From NCBI GenBank assembly GCA_949752745.1, contig OX457028.1:3509996-3573995 (forward strand): DNA of 64,000 nucleotides, given 5' to 3'. The notes below the pieces were generated by a model that saw nothing but the letters and a program-made list of their open reading frames with translations, made no database searches and was not told the origin of the DNA. Of this stretch, positions 11,293-22,285 are shown piece after piece. Within the stretch, counting starts at the first letter, position 1, and the number at the start of each line of letters is the position of its first letter. The position numbers were made by a program, and so were the translations under genes. This stretch comes from Protula sp. h YS-2021. Its lineage: Eukaryota > Annelida > Polychaeta > Sabellida > Serpulidae.

Positions 11293-12481
11293 TTACTCAT
11301 GTAACAAAATATTGTCGACGAACACTTCCGGTACGACTTTGTGTACATAGTTATTGAAAAACACTTCCCGTGTCTTCCAACGGCCAATTTTCATAACTAA
11401 CTCAGGGGGGACATCGGACTCTATTGATATCGTAGCGCCCGTTGGGCGGAAAGATTTTGCCGAAAAACCTCGATTATCGAGCCCGGCTAAAGTTATAGCC
11501 TCATTTAAGATATTAGCCACCGTTGAAGCTGAGATTGGTCCGTACGGCTTACAAAGCTGAATGAAAAGAGGCGAACGTGCCGGGAGTCCAAATGGCTGTC
11601 GCAAATGGTCTGTCCTCTCGATGTAGGTCTTTAAACAGCTGATTGGGTCTAATACCGGTATACTCGATGGTGGTATGGTGACCTCAAAACCTTCACGATG
11701 GGTATCATTTTTAATACCGAAGAAAGTTATTGTCATTTTACCATCCTCTTCAAATTTGACTTGTTCTACTGACAGTATGAATCTCGAATCTTCACAATCG
11801 GTTGTCCCAACGTGGACAGCTTTCGGTGCGATATCGGAAGGGCGTAGCATCATCGACAAAGCTAGCAGAGTTATGCATTTTAGCCTCAATAATTTTATGG
11901 CCATTGCTCTATTTTCGCCCATTTGTTCGAATAGCGAATAAAAGGGTTTGACCGGCATAACTGATGACCTGTTAAGTGGAGATAACGTTCCACTCTTTAC
12001 AAGTGCAGTTTCCAAATTGATAATATTTGGACTAAGCAAAGGATTTGGGCCACCTGTCAAGTTGAATAAGTGATTCAGGGCAGCACGGGTTGTACGTAGA
12101 ACAGATCTTGGTCTGTCTGAATTTTGCGCAATATCGCACATAAAAGCGGCAACTACTGATTCCGATTTTGACTGACTGACATTATTTTCTACACAGTATC
12201 TGTGGAATTTCGTTAGGACCCTATTGTACGAATCCATGGTTGACCGAGCCACACAAAACGGTATCCGCAGAGCAGCTTCCAGTGGCCAACCTTTTGAGAT
12301 TACATGTTCGCACCAGATAGACGCCAAGCACACATCCGCCATTTCTTGTTTTTCTGAGGCTCTATCACGTGACCTGGGCGAAGTGTTGTGTTTACTCTCT
12401 TTGGCAGTCGTATTGGTTGTGCAATGGACATTCTTTTCAGTTTTTGATACCAGATCTGTGCTTTCCATATCGGGGCTATGA
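11293..12481 (-). CDS. Tyrosine recombinase of the DIRS-type retrotransposon
   Basis: The frame is open from 13701 down to the stop at 11293, but the part above about 12480 is out-of-frame shadow of the reverse transcriptase gene. The real protein overlaps the end of that gene by up to ~200 bp and is probably made by frameshift or reinitiation. An N-terminal SAM-like core-binding region (STMDSYNRVLTKFHRYC) leads into the catalytic domain. There the conserved arginine sits in LSMMLRPSDIAP, the second arginine in SAKSFRPTGAT, and the nucleophile tyrosine in VFFNNYVHK, 17 residues before the C-terminus. The enzyme would insert the circular DNA copy by site-specific recombination, replacing a DDE integrase. 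No stop or frameshift is seen. Confidence 0.85.
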
Positions 12482-14195
12482 CAGTTGCGGTGCATTTTTG
12501 ATCTTCTATCAAATTTAATACTTTTCCAAGTAGGCAAAATGGTGGGTTGACGAAATTGTTTTCTTTTTGCCAGTCCGTTTGGGCGAGCGCGTTCACTCCT
12601 GCAGAAAACGGATCGAGGAATCTGCTGTTGTATCTGGGTAACTTTGTATTGGTCATTGTGGCAAACCTGTCGATCGTATGTGGTCCCCACATTAAGTCTA
12701 TAAGGTGAAAAAGACTTGGGTGAATTTCCCACTCGTATTTTTTCGGCAACCTTGATAACTCGTCCGCCAGACCGTTCTGTACCCCGGAAATATGAGAACA
12801 AATTAGGTGCGTTCCGTTTGTGTACGCTTCTGCCCAAATCGCCCGCGCTAATTGTGAAAGCTCTTTGTGAGGTGAACCTAAATGGTTTGTGTTTGCTATT
12901 GCTGTTATATTGTCCGATAATACATGAACCACTTTGTTTTTGGTGAGATGTCTGAAGGATTTTAGAGTCAGTAGTATTGCCATCATTTCCCTGTAATTCG
13001 AAGACTTGTAGCTCATCCTTTTGTTCCAAAATCCGGCTGCTTGAAAATGCCCCGTAAAACCTCCCCAGCCTGTCGAACTCGCATCGGTTGTTATTTGAAG
13101 ATCTATGGATTTCGGTTTTATGGGGCAACCGTTCCATCCTTTGAGGGCTTGTAACCACCACTCTAGATCTTTTTTCGTAGAACTGTCGATAATTAGGTTT
13201 TGTGACCACGTCACTTTGGTCGCTAAGAGACGATAAGCATTCCGGAGAAGAAGTTTTCCGGGTAAAATGACACGGGTCATGGAGATGCACTGACCAGCTA
13301 TGCAAGCCAGCTTTCTGGCCTTCACAGCATTGTTTTTCAGGATCCTGTTTATATCGTATTTCAGTTTCCTTATTCGTTTCACCGGTACCTGAATGAATGG
13401 AAGTTGATTTCGGCTTGAAGAGTGAATCCGATAACCTATAAATTCTACTGTTTTTACCGGAAGTAGGGCTGACTTTTTGTAATTTATGAACCAGCCTAAC
13501 CTTTTGAGGGTTGTCAACATTGTTTTCAAATGACCGTCCATTATTTTCGACATTAATATCCCGTCGTCCACATAGAACACTATTCGCAGGCCCAACTGTC
13601 TGAGAAATTGAATAACTGGTCTTAGCACTTTGTGGAAGTAATAGGGGCTTGCCCCGTGACCGAACGGAAGTACGTTCCACACATAATACCGACCCTTCCA
13701 TTTTATACCCAGATAGTCTCTAAATTCAGGATTTACACCTACATGAAAAAATCCATTTTCTAAATCAACGGTGACTAGGTCATCATCGTTCTGTATGATA
13801 TCACAAACATGTTCAATATTCTCATTTGTGAATTTTGGAACAACACAATGCCTGTTAATTTCGCGTAAATCAACAATAAGTCTAAATTTACCCGATTTCT
13901 TGCTAACGCAGTGAATTGGCGACACACACGTAGGTTTGTGGTTAACCTTGGCAATAGCTTTAATATCTAGCAAATGGCTAATCTCATCGTCGATGAACTT
14001 TTCGTGTTCACTGCTTAGAGATCTATTCGGAATCTCAAAAGATTCCGGTTTGTTTACAAATGGTAAAGGCACACCATTGGCTATCCAATCTAAAATGACA
14101 GGGTTATCACAAATATTTGACCAAGCCTCGTAATTATCCCTGAGCGAGTTCGCAACGAAACACATTATCAGCCATTGAACGATATAGCAGTACAT
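12300..14195 (-). CDS. Reverse transcriptase/RNase H of the DIRS-type retrotransposon
   Basis: An open frame of 631 residues. Reverse transcriptase blocks appear in order: FRLIVDLREIN (about 104-114), TVDLENGFFHV (about 142), LPFGHGASPYYF (176-187) and the catalytic FYVDDG (207-212). RNase H follows with TTDASSTGWGG (369-379), a glutamate in REMMAI, LSDN (426-429) and LADELSR (476-482). The C-terminal region (HTIDRFATMTNTKLPRYNSR ... FVNPPF) is the block usual after RNase H in DIRS elements. Its NPPF resembles the (D/N)PPY motif of adenine methyltransferases, but that link is tentative. The first ~15 residues look like upstream read-through, so the true start is unsure. Confidence 0.9.
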   Translation of the reverse strand: MYCYIVQWLIMCFVANSLRDNYEAWSNICDNPVILDWIANGVPLPFVNKPESFEIPNRSLSSEHEKFIDDEISHLLDIKAIAKVNHKPTCVSPIHCVSKKSGKFRLIVDLREINRHCVVPKFTNENIEHVCDIIQNDDDLVTVDLENGFFHVGVNPEFRDYLGIKWKGRYYVWNVLPFGHGASPYYFHKVLRPVIQFLRQLGLRIVFYVDDGILMSKIMDGHLKTMLTTLKRLGWFINYKKSALLPVKTVEFIGYRIHSSSRNQLPFIQVPVKRIRKLKYDINRILKNNAVKARKLACIAGQCISMTRVILPGKLLLRNAYRLLATKVTWSQNLIIDSSTKKDLEWWLQALKGWNGCPIKPKSIDLQITTDASSTGWGGFTGHFQAAGFWNKRMSYKSSNYREMMAILLTLKSFRHLTKNKVVHVLSDNITAIANTNHLGSPHKELSQLARAIWAEAYTNGTHLICSHISGVQNGLADELSRLPKKYEWEIHPSLFHLIDLMWGPHTIDRFATMTNTKLPRYNSRFLDPFSAGVNALAQTDWQKENNFVNPPFCLLGKVLNLIEDQKCTATVIAPIWKAQIWYQKLKRMSIAQPIRLPKRVNTTLRPGHVIEPQKNKKWRMCAWRLSGANM

Positions 14196-14371
14196 GATAA
14201 TAAATGCAACTTAGGCTACATGAAAAAAATGGCAGTTCACATTAAGAACTAGTAAACAAAGAAGTACATTTTCAAAATAATGCTGTGGGAACCAGTGGCT
14301 ATGCTGAATTAAAATACTGTATCAAATACCAGACGGTAAAAATAAACAAAGTCATGGAATATGTCACAAGA

Positions 14372-15114
14372 TTAATTGTCTTCCGGTTGTCTGTTGTCTC
14401 GTGGGATGTCTTGCTGAACAAATCGGTTGAAGACGTCGTACGACCCACGACCCCGGTAACGTCCACGGAAGTTAGCGCGACCACGTCCTCTACCACGGTG
14501 TTGATCGGTATCTCTTCTGTTGTATTGGGTAAGATTTGCAGCAAGTTGTAACGTTTCTAACGAATCAGAAGTAAAGGAGCTATTATCCTTTCTAAGTGCT
14601 TTGTACATAAAAGCTGTGTCCTTGTTAAACTTCCCTTGTACTAAAAGTGTGGCATGCTCCTCTTTGAGGCTCTTGATATGCGCAGTATTGCAAATTATCA
14701 AGTCCTCTAAAGCCTCGTCGAGAGATTTAATTTCTCCACTTTTAATCAATCCGATTATTTTCAGGTTAGTCTCTACAAACGACGCAGAGCTTTTAATTAT
14801 TCGATAGGCGCCTTTATCCTCGCTATTAATTCCAGTTATATTTGGACTGAATTTTAGCTCTGCTGGAAGTTTAACTTTGCTTAACGAGTCCCTTACGACG
14901 TTGAATTCCTCAAACACTTCAGAAAATGTGTCTTTACTGGTCTCGGTGGGCCGAGAATACGACGAGCCGAGGGCGCTAGCTACAGAGCGCTGTGCGTCCA
15001 TGCGCGAACGTGAACTGGAAATACGGTCACTGTCATATAAGCGAGAATCATCCTTGTTACTAATATCACTTATTTGTTTTTCAACGTTTTCTTTGAACAA
15101 TTCGTATTTATAAT
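14372..15114 (-). CDS. Gag-like nucleic-acid-binding protein of the DIRS-type element, 5' truncated by gap
   Basis: The frame runs open from the N gap down to 14372 with no early ATG, so the start lies in the gap. The middle is helical and charged. The C-terminus has an RGRGRGRANFRGRYRGRGS basic/glycine tract typical of RNA-binding Gag tails. It lies 176 bp upstream of the reverse transcriptase frame, where gag is expected. No zinc knuckle is present, as is usual in this superfamily. Confidence 0.75.
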
Positions 15115-15314
15115 NNNNNNNNNNNNNNNNNNNNNNNNNNNNNNNNNNNNNNNNNNNNNNNNNNNNNNNNNNNNNNNNNNNNNNNNNNNNNNNNNNNNNN
15201 NNNNNNNNNNNNNNNNNNNNNNNNNNNNNNNNNNNNNNNNNNNNNNNNNNNNNNNNNNNNNNNNNNNNNNNNNNNNNNNNNNNNNNNNNNNNNNNNNNNN
15301 NNNNNNNNNNNNNN
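15115..15314. other. Assembly gap of 200 N
   Basis: Exactly 200 N, the same length as the second gap, so it is a fixed-size scaffold gap of unknown true length. It cuts the 5' end of the DIRS-type element. Confidence 1.
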
Positions 15315-15925
15315 TTTTTACTCCAACATTAAATTGCATCGTTCTCGAAAACTACCGAGAATTTTTTAAAAATAAATTTCACTTTTTGTGGTCAATGTAG
15401 GTTCTTTATAGGGGTCACAAAGGTCAAATTGACGTTTTTGATATGAAATATTTTTACTATTTTTACATAACCTAGATTTTCCTGAAGGAAGAAAGAACTA
15501 TAGTCTAAGTGTTTACTGATCCCTTATTTCGTATTTCTATCAAAAATTGCAACTTTTTCTTACAGTTTTGCACTTCATGCGATACTTATGCAACGGTACA
15601 TGATCTTCACGGAAATTTTCAGAAAGAATATAAAATCGAAGTTTTACCCTGAGCTTGCTTATGTTTTAATAAATGTTGTATGTCTGACGACTGGTGATTT
15701 ATTGTTGTCTGTAGGGTACGTAATCCGTTTTATGTTAATCAAAACACTGGCCAAGCTAGTTGTTATAATAATTTTATTTTCAAAGAGGTTTTTAAGCGAC
15801 GACTTAGTCGTTTTTTTTATGACAACAGTAAAAAACTACTTCGTTACTTTTTTAAGTGATTTTGTACAGAATGCATGTTCTTTTTGGAAGATTTAATTTT
15901 TGGTTTGAAAAATATTTGTGTTTAG

Positions 15926-18878
15926 AAACGCTTCCACCTGTGCCTAAGAGAAGTATGACTTTTGGAAGAGACAAGAAAATTTGTTTACCCGCAGCTGGGC
16001 CCTCATCCACAACACAAAAGGAAAAAAACGTAACAGGTAGTAATAAATCAGAATTTGTTTTGAATTAAACTAAATGAGTTTTCGAACTAAGTTGTGTAAA
16101 AATATTTTAGTCGGTAATTCGGATTCTATACTCTCTAATGAAGTTAGGTCCTTTTTGGCTTTTGGTGAGGCTGAAGACGCTGGTATTAACTTGTTATAAT
16201 AAAAGACAAATGTAACTTTAGAGAAATTACTCAATAGACAGCAAACTATTTTCATCATCGTACATATTTGAAACAGATGTGCTATTTCCAGTGCCGCGCC
16301 TACCTGCACCAAAGACAATTTCTGCTAAAGCGCAGGCGAACACAAGGAAAACAACCTCACGCCCGGAAGCGTGTAGGTTTAAATTTTAATAAATATTTAA
16401 TCTTCAGGGTATGCCCCGTTTATTGGGTAGACCGTGTCCAAATTCAAATGAGAAAAATAATCGGATACACAACTGCATAATTTTGTCATTTTTCGGAGTT
16501 TTCTCCATCTCTCAGTAAAGTTCGAAAACAAATTGACCCCATAATTACGGTTGTTACCCAAGTGATTCGAAGTGACCAGACGGACAGAGTGAAAATTTAA
16601 TCCGGCCCTGAAAAGCGAGTAATGAATATTTAATTCAATACCTATTGTAAGTGGAAGGTATGTTTTAAAGCGGCTTCATCATTCGTGCCAACGGAGCACA
16701 CACGAGAACAAAGAAACACCGACAATGACAGCTGCGGAGAGGACAACCTTGGGAAAAGCGGCAGTAGCCGTGACAATGTTTCAAACACTTCCCTTTTTCC
16801 TATGCCTATGGAGAGTAAGGATTGTCTATCATAAGAGTTCAACCCCTTTAAAACGTTCCGTTTATTGCGTTAGTCTACGAGTGAAGTTCACATGTTTCTT
16901 AAGCAATTGTCTAAAAGTTATAACTGGTTTATTGCTTATTGAAATGAATAATTTTTCTATTGAATGTTTGTTATGTTTTCTTATGTTTTTAAGCTTTGAG
17001 CCGTATCACTGTAGGGGGCTTGAATGTATGTGCGAATCTGCGTAAGTTTAACTTTTCTTTAAAATGCTACTCCTGCTACAGTTTTGCTCCAATCGTTTTG
17101 ATATTATGCAGGAATGTTCCTTTGGATGGTCCACCATCTGGCTGTTACTTTTTTGACGATTGTTGAAAAACTGATAAAATGGCGGCACTTTTTGTGCCCG
17201 TTTTAACCCATTTTTAAAATGCTACTCCTCCTACATTTTACTCCAATCGTTTAGATGTTACGCAGGGATGTTCCTCAGGGGTTCGCCTACCAGGCCCCCT
17301 TTTTTTCGCAGTTCGCAAAAAACTGCGGAAATGGCGGAACTCTGAAGTTTGGCAAAATCTGGAATAAATGGTAGTAAATTCGCAAATGACAAAAAGAAAA
17401 TGCCGAAATGGTGGAATTCTAAAAAATTTTGTCAAATCCCAACCTCTCCAACATTCCTTTTCGCGTAGCTTCCAAATTCGAATTAAATGCATTTTACATA
17501 GTTCTTGAAGTGGTTTTTAATCCAATCTACTTTTTTTCTTGTTTTTTATTGAATCTTTTCAATAGTACGCGTGAACGTCCGTGGGCTGCTTTTCATGTTC
17601 CTGGACGTGCTTCTGTTTTTTTTTATTGTCTTTTTCTTTGAGATTGCACCCTGGAAAACTCTTTCTTGTGTATTAAAATGATGAAAAAGAGTTACTTTCA
17701 GAAACAAATTTCTTCATTTTTGGCCTGACAGCATTCGTTTTTCTCTCTTTCCTTGCTTGGTAACTCGGCTGGGTCATGTCCTTGGACATGCTTGTTAGGA
17801 CTTCTATGTGTATTTCGGTAAAAGGGATGCCAGCTCTTGTACTACTTTAAGTGCATTGAACGAGATAGAAGTAATCCGATTAATGAAGTTGTTCTATATG
17901 CGGTGAAATTATGTTTTCGATTTCATGGTTCATTTTGATATTTTTCAATTTTGACACTAACAAAATGGCTATAATTAGCAAAAAGAAGGTGAACTGCTGG
18001 TGACAGGTTTCTGGTCAGAAACAAAATAACGTTAACCGGGCCCATCGTCACGTCACCGTGTTGTGATTAATAATGGTATTAATTTACCGATTCGTTTTGT
18101 TTATATAGAATTCCAGAAGAAAGTGTTCGCCCAACTTCTTGAGCTAAAAGCAGGGATTCAAGACCTGAAGTGACAACGCCGTCAGGAAATACAGAGCGGT
18201 TTCACATTTGAACCATGCCCAACTCTTGAAGAATTTTCTGCATTAGAACAGTCTGTTAAGAACGATCCAACAAAACGTGCTCAAATGGTACAATTTCTTC
18301 CACTATCATAAATATTTATTCAGTGCTTTCTAAAGTACGAATTTATTCTATTTCTGACTGCCAAAAATATGTTGACATGCTTTTATTGCTGAATGTTTAC
18401 AGGAAGCAAAAAAAAAAAGTTTGGTGAAGCCAACACATTAACGTTGTTTTCATCCTTTATATATGTCTCCTAGAACAAAATTTTCTTTTGACCGTACAGG
18501 TGTCTGTTTGGAGATTCCTTTTTGTGTAATCAGAAACACTGATCAATCTGACGTGCGTTTTTTTAATTTATTTTTTTTTATTTATTGTTATTTTTGCTTT
18601 CAGCTGAACGTACTAAAGCAAGTTGGTGGCTTAACGATGAGGGATACTGCTAACAGGATCTTGAAGAGAATTTTTACCTCTTCTTTAATGTGCAACACAA
18701 GTTTAAAGGGACAGAAGGGGGCAAAATGGCGTTTTTGCCCACAACAATTTGCAGGGTTGCGGTTGAATCGGTTATTGCTTCTTGTGACAATGCAACCGAG
18801 AAAGACGTTGAACAGGTTATGGGTGTCATTTTCAAAGTGGCCCCATATCGCCTTGGAGGAAATAAAGCGGCAGAATAA
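15926..18878 (+). pseudogene. DUF4806-domain gene, disabled
   Basis: The last two exons are clear. Exon 18117-18287 (57 codons, after ttccag) reads KKVFAQLLELKAGIQDLK, then a TGA at 18171-18173, then QRRQEIQSGFTFEPCPTLEEF ... KRAQM before gtacaa. Exon 18604-18878 (after tttcag) joins in phase as LNVLKQVGGLTMRDTANRIL ... LKGQKG. A one-base shift at the G run near 18717 then moves to GGKMAFLPTTICRVAVESV to the stop at 18876-18878. This is the DUF4806 pattern (LEEFE..., GG..vrD...RIL, KGqkGK.aF). Probable upstream exons lie at 15926-16036, 16271-16371 and about 16660-16811; they are acidic/proline-rich with ag/gt edges. The family's function is unknown. Two defects point to a pseudogene, though base errors in the assembly are possible. 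Confidence 0.65.
17058..17375. repeat. Tandem repeat, about 155-bp unit, two clear copies
   Basis: 'aaaatgctactcct(g/c)ctaca' with 'ctccaatcgttt' and 'gcaggaatgttcct' / 'gcagggatgttcct' starts each copy (17062 and 17217). Each ends with an 'aaatggcgg' phrase. A weak third copy follows to about 17450. It sits in an intron of the DUF4806 gene. Confidence 0.6.
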
Positions 18879-19449
18879 AACTGGGAGTTGAAAACACCGT
18901 ATATTCATTTATGAATACAGTGTGAAAACTTCAGAACTGTTCAGTTGAAAACTTTCAAATGGGATATATAACAGATACAATTGAGCGTGTTTTTATTTCA
19001 AATAACGCCTTTGTCGATGTAAGACAAGGTTTATGTAATTCAAGTAATTCAAGTCAAATGATGTAATTTAATATTTTCGTTTTCTCTCTTCCTCAGCACG
19101 GGATGTTTGTGAAAGCAACAGAACTGTTTAGATAAAAAAATGATAAGGTTCTTGTCATTTTGTTATTAATTTTTTCTAAAAGCTGAAGTTGCAAAGTTCT
19201 ATGGTATTATAAACTGGTAAAAGGTTAATTACTATTGTGTGAAAACAGTTAATAGCAATCAGTTCAATTTGATTGCAAGTATGGTTTTGATTTTATTGTG
19301 GACAACATAAAATAACAAACATGTCAACATTCATGTAAAAATGAAGAATATAAATAAGAAAAGGAGAAACTTGATTATATTTATCTTTCGCAACCCGTAA
19401 GAAAGTATCCTGACAAGGGTTACTGACAAAAGAAATATTCATCATGCTT

Positions 19450-19828
19450 CACAGGAGCTGTTTCAGAAAAACGCTTTCAGTTACTGTACTATGAACCGTT
19501 GAAAAATGTTTCATAAACGGTTTCCAAAAACGTTTCTTACAAAACGTTTTCCAGTATTTCATTATTAACCTTTATGTAACGTTTTCTGAACATGCTATAA
19601 AAAACGTTTCCAAAAAAACGTTTTTCAATATTTCATTATTAACCTTTGTGTAACGTTTCCTGAACGTTCTTTTATAAACGTTTTTAGAAAACGTTTCCAC
19701 ATAACGTTGCAGAAAAAATGTTTTCCAATATTTCATTTTAAACTAAAAAAAACGTTTTTTGAACAAAATTAAGGTTTCATAAAAACGTTTCAGAAACGTT
19801 TCTAGGACCAAAATTATTTACCGGGCGA
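19450..19828. repeat. AAACGTTTC tandem/dispersed repeat
   Basis: About 15 aaacgtttc/aaaacgttt motifs alternate with 'caatatttcattattaacctttgtgtaacgtttcctgaacgtt' type blocks at about 80-bp spacing. The end 'accgggcg' matches, inverted, the start of the shorter copy near 9570. It looks like a non-autonomous element family. Confidence 0.55.
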
Positions 19829-19989
19829 TGTTATAAAAGAAATAAAGATGCTGAAAGGTCGCGTACTTTTACTATGGAAACCATTTGGAAAGCCAAGAAA
19901 TTTCATTCAAAATGCAAAATTCACACATAATCACAATTGACAATTGCCTCATTTTTTCCCTGTTTGAAGAACACGTCATACCAAATGTT

Positions 19990-20316
19990 TTAAGCAAATA
20001 AAAATATATATGTCACCGTATCAATTAGAGAATTGTACAATCTTTTTGACAAAATCCCATTGACGCAATGGTTAAATGGTGAAAACTGTAATATGCTTTT
20101 AATGGGCAAGATATAAACACAGGCCCTTCTAGGAACAAAATATCAACACAGACCATTTCTGGACACGAGCCTATTTGTCTTTGAAAAGAATTTTTCGATG
20201 TAGATGGATTTAATAGTTATTTATACTGTGTAAACATGGATTCAAACTCAGCGATATTCAATGTAATGCGCATTTCGGTCGCTAGATGGCGCAGAGATAC
20301 CCGCATTTCCCTTTAA
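19990..20316 (+). repeat. Dispersed repeat, copy 1
   Basis: This block shares an ordered set of phrases with 56985-57300: 'atatgtcaccgtatcaat', 'aatatcaacacagacc', 'gtagatggattt', and 'gcgcatttcggtcgct' near the end. Its right end 'gatacccgcatttcccttta' appears inverted at 9465-9488. It is probably a short non-autonomous element. No coding content was seen. Confidence 0.65.
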
Positions 20317-20743
20317 GCTTTGAAAAAGAATTAGAAAAAAAAAACATTTTAGTTTCTCTGCCTGGCGAAACACCCAGCCAAATTAGCCTTCCCAGCCCCT
20401 CGTTGCCTTGATGTTTATTGCATACAAAACACAATCAAATTCTCGCGGGTGGTATCTGGGTATCTAATAGCCGCTTGCTTGAATGGAGTGACATCACACG
20501 CACACACACACACAAAGGCTGATCGATACTGGAAACCTCTGCCCTCGTTTCACTAAGCCACTGTGATGCAGTGTACTTAATTCTGTCACGAGTATTGGCT
20601 CAGAGCAGCAGGAAAAAAACTAAGGCAAAAGGGTACTGCATCCACGCGATAACTGGCACTCAATACTAGTTTAATTTAGCCTTGAAGAAGAAGAAGAAAA
20701 TGCATGACTTAAATTAGATATGGGATATTTCAAATGACTGACG

Positions 20744-22285
20744 ATGGATTTAGATTCTTGTGAAAATTACGAAGATGACATTCAGGTTGGGAATAAAAGG
20801 ATTAAACATGACACAGAAAAAGTATTTGGCAATGCAAGGATGTGTCTTAAAATAGAAAAAACATATACAGAATGTGACGTCAAACCGTTAGCCGGTATCA
20901 GACCGCTTAAACTGAAATCAAAACCGGTAAAATGTGAAATTTGTGAGAAAATATTAAACAGTGTGACTGCACTTAAGACACATCTTAAAACGCATTCGGA
21001 TGAAACACCGTTTGAGTGCGAAATCTGTGGAAGAAAGTTTGCACAGGAGCGCTATTTAAAATCACACATGGATTTGCATCTTGGAAAGGCATGTCGTGCG
21101 TGTGAGTTTTGTGATAAAGTACTGTCTTGTAGGAGTGCATTACGATGCCATTTAGAAAGGGTACATTTAATGAAAGGGAAACTGAAATGTCACTTTTGTG
21201 ATAAAGTTTTTCATACCAATGGAGAATTGAATTGTCATGTTTTCACTCATACAGGAAAAAGTGAACACGAATGTGAGGTTTGTCATAAGAAATTCCCTAG
21301 GAAAGGTGCTCTGAAATTGCATTCTGTTATTCACACAGGAGAAACCCCTTATAAATGCCAAGAATGCGGGAGGGAATTCAATCTAAAGAGTAATTTGCAA
21401 AGACATTTGCGAAGTCATGCGGGTTTGAAACCGTTTGTTTGTTCGTTTTGTCCACGAGCTTTCACGAACAGTTCCGATTTGAAACGCCATTCTGATCGGG
21501 CGCATTCGGAAGTGAAACGAAAACTAAAATGTGATTTTTGTGATAAATATTTGGCCAATGAGGATACTTTACGATCCCATGTTAAAATTCACATGGGCAC
21601 AGTGAAACCTAAAACTCACAAATGTGATCTGTGCGAAAAGTCGTACCCCTCGAAAAGCACCCTGGAACGTCATATGAGGTCACATACTGGAGAAAGACCC
21701 TATAAATGCGAGTATTGTAACAAGGGATACATAAGTCAAAATACCTTGCGTATCCATTTATTAACACATTCGAATGAGCGACTTTTCAAATGCGAAAAAT
21801 GCGAGAAAGCGTTTAAAACAATGAGTAGTATGTGTACCCATCGTCGCGTTGTACATGAGATCAAAACCGCGACGTTTCAGTGTGCCATGTGCGAGGCGGC
21901 ATTCAAAACGAAGGAGGGACTTCAGAACCATATGTCTAAACATTCGAACGAGAGACCTTTCCATTGTTCACACTGCGAGAAAACATTCAAAACACAATCG
22001 CATTTACAGAGACACGAGTTGCTCCACAGTGGTGTGAAACGTTTCGAATGCATGAAATGCAGTAAAAAATTTGCTTTGAAAAGTGGTTTAAGGGGTCATC
22101 TCCGAGTGCATTCAGATCTGAGACCATTCCCATGTGACACCTGTGAAAAGTCATTTAAAAGCAAAACAGAGCTCAAGGCTCATTATAGACTGCATACAGG
22201 GGAGAAACCGTTTGTATGTCCGGTGTGTAATCACGCCTTCAGACATAGCGGAAATCTCCTAAAACATTCACGTGTTCATGAATAA
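20744..22285 (+). CDS. C2H2 zinc-finger protein with 16 fingers
   Basis: A single uninterrupted frame of 513 residues. The ATG is fixed by an in-frame TGA nine bases upstream (20735-20737). An acidic, lysine-rich N-terminus of about 60 residues is followed by 16 classical C2H2 fingers with C-x2-C ... H-x3-5-H spacing. Many are joined by TGEKP-type linkers (HTGETPY, HTGERPY, HTGEKPF). The last finger ends at the C-terminus (HSRVHE). No KRAB, BTB, SET or ZAD domain is visible. Long finger arrays bind DNA in the nucleus and act as transcription regulators or transposon silencers; the target cannot be told. It has no introns in the coding part, and an AATAAA overlaps the stop codon. The exact orthologue is not recognised. 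Confidence 0.95.
   Translation: MDLDSCENYEDDIQVGNKRIKHDTEKVFGNARMCLKIEKTYTECDVKPLAGIRPLKLKSKPVKCEICEKILNSVTALKTHLKTHSDETPFECEICGRKFAQERYLKSHMDLHLGKACRACEFCDKVLSCRSALRCHLERVHLMKGKLKCHFCDKVFHTNGELNCHVFTHTGKSEHECEVCHKKFPRKGALKLHSVIHTGETPYKCQECGREFNLKSNLQRHLRSHAGLKPFVCSFCPRAFTNSSDLKRHSDRAHSEVKRKLKCDFCDKYLANEDTLRSHVKIHMGTVKPKTHKCDLCEKSYPSKSTLERHMRSHTGERPYKCEYCNKGYISQNTLRIHLLTHSNERLFKCEKCEKAFKTMSSMCTHRRVVHEIKTATFQCAMCEAAFKTKEGLQNHMSKHSNERPFHCSHCEKTFKTQSHLQRHELLHSGVKRFECMKCSKKFALKSGLRGHLRVHSDLRPFPCDTCEKSFKSKTELKAHYRLHTGEKPFVCPVCNHAFRHSGNLLKHSRVHE

Larger units (their letters stand above)
10883..15114 (-). mobile_element. DIRS-superfamily (tyrosine recombinase) retrotransposon
   Basis: On the minus strand the order is gag-like, reverse transcriptase/RNase H, then tyrosine recombinase, which defines the DIRS superfamily. 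No DDE integrase is present. At the 3' side an 80-bp direct repeat occurs twice (11216-11137 and 10962-10883) around a 174-bp spacer. This is the B1-A2-B2 pattern of split direct repeats known from PAT/Ngaro-type elements; DIRS1 itself has inverted ends. The matching 5' A1 copy is absent from the sequence right of the gap, so it is presumably inside the N gap. All three reading frames are open, so this copy is young. Confidence 0.85.

Noticed and set aside
13000..13701. N-terminal extension of the recombinase to about 800 residues
   Set aside because: This part is out of frame with the conserved reverse transcriptase on the same strand and has no domain of its own.
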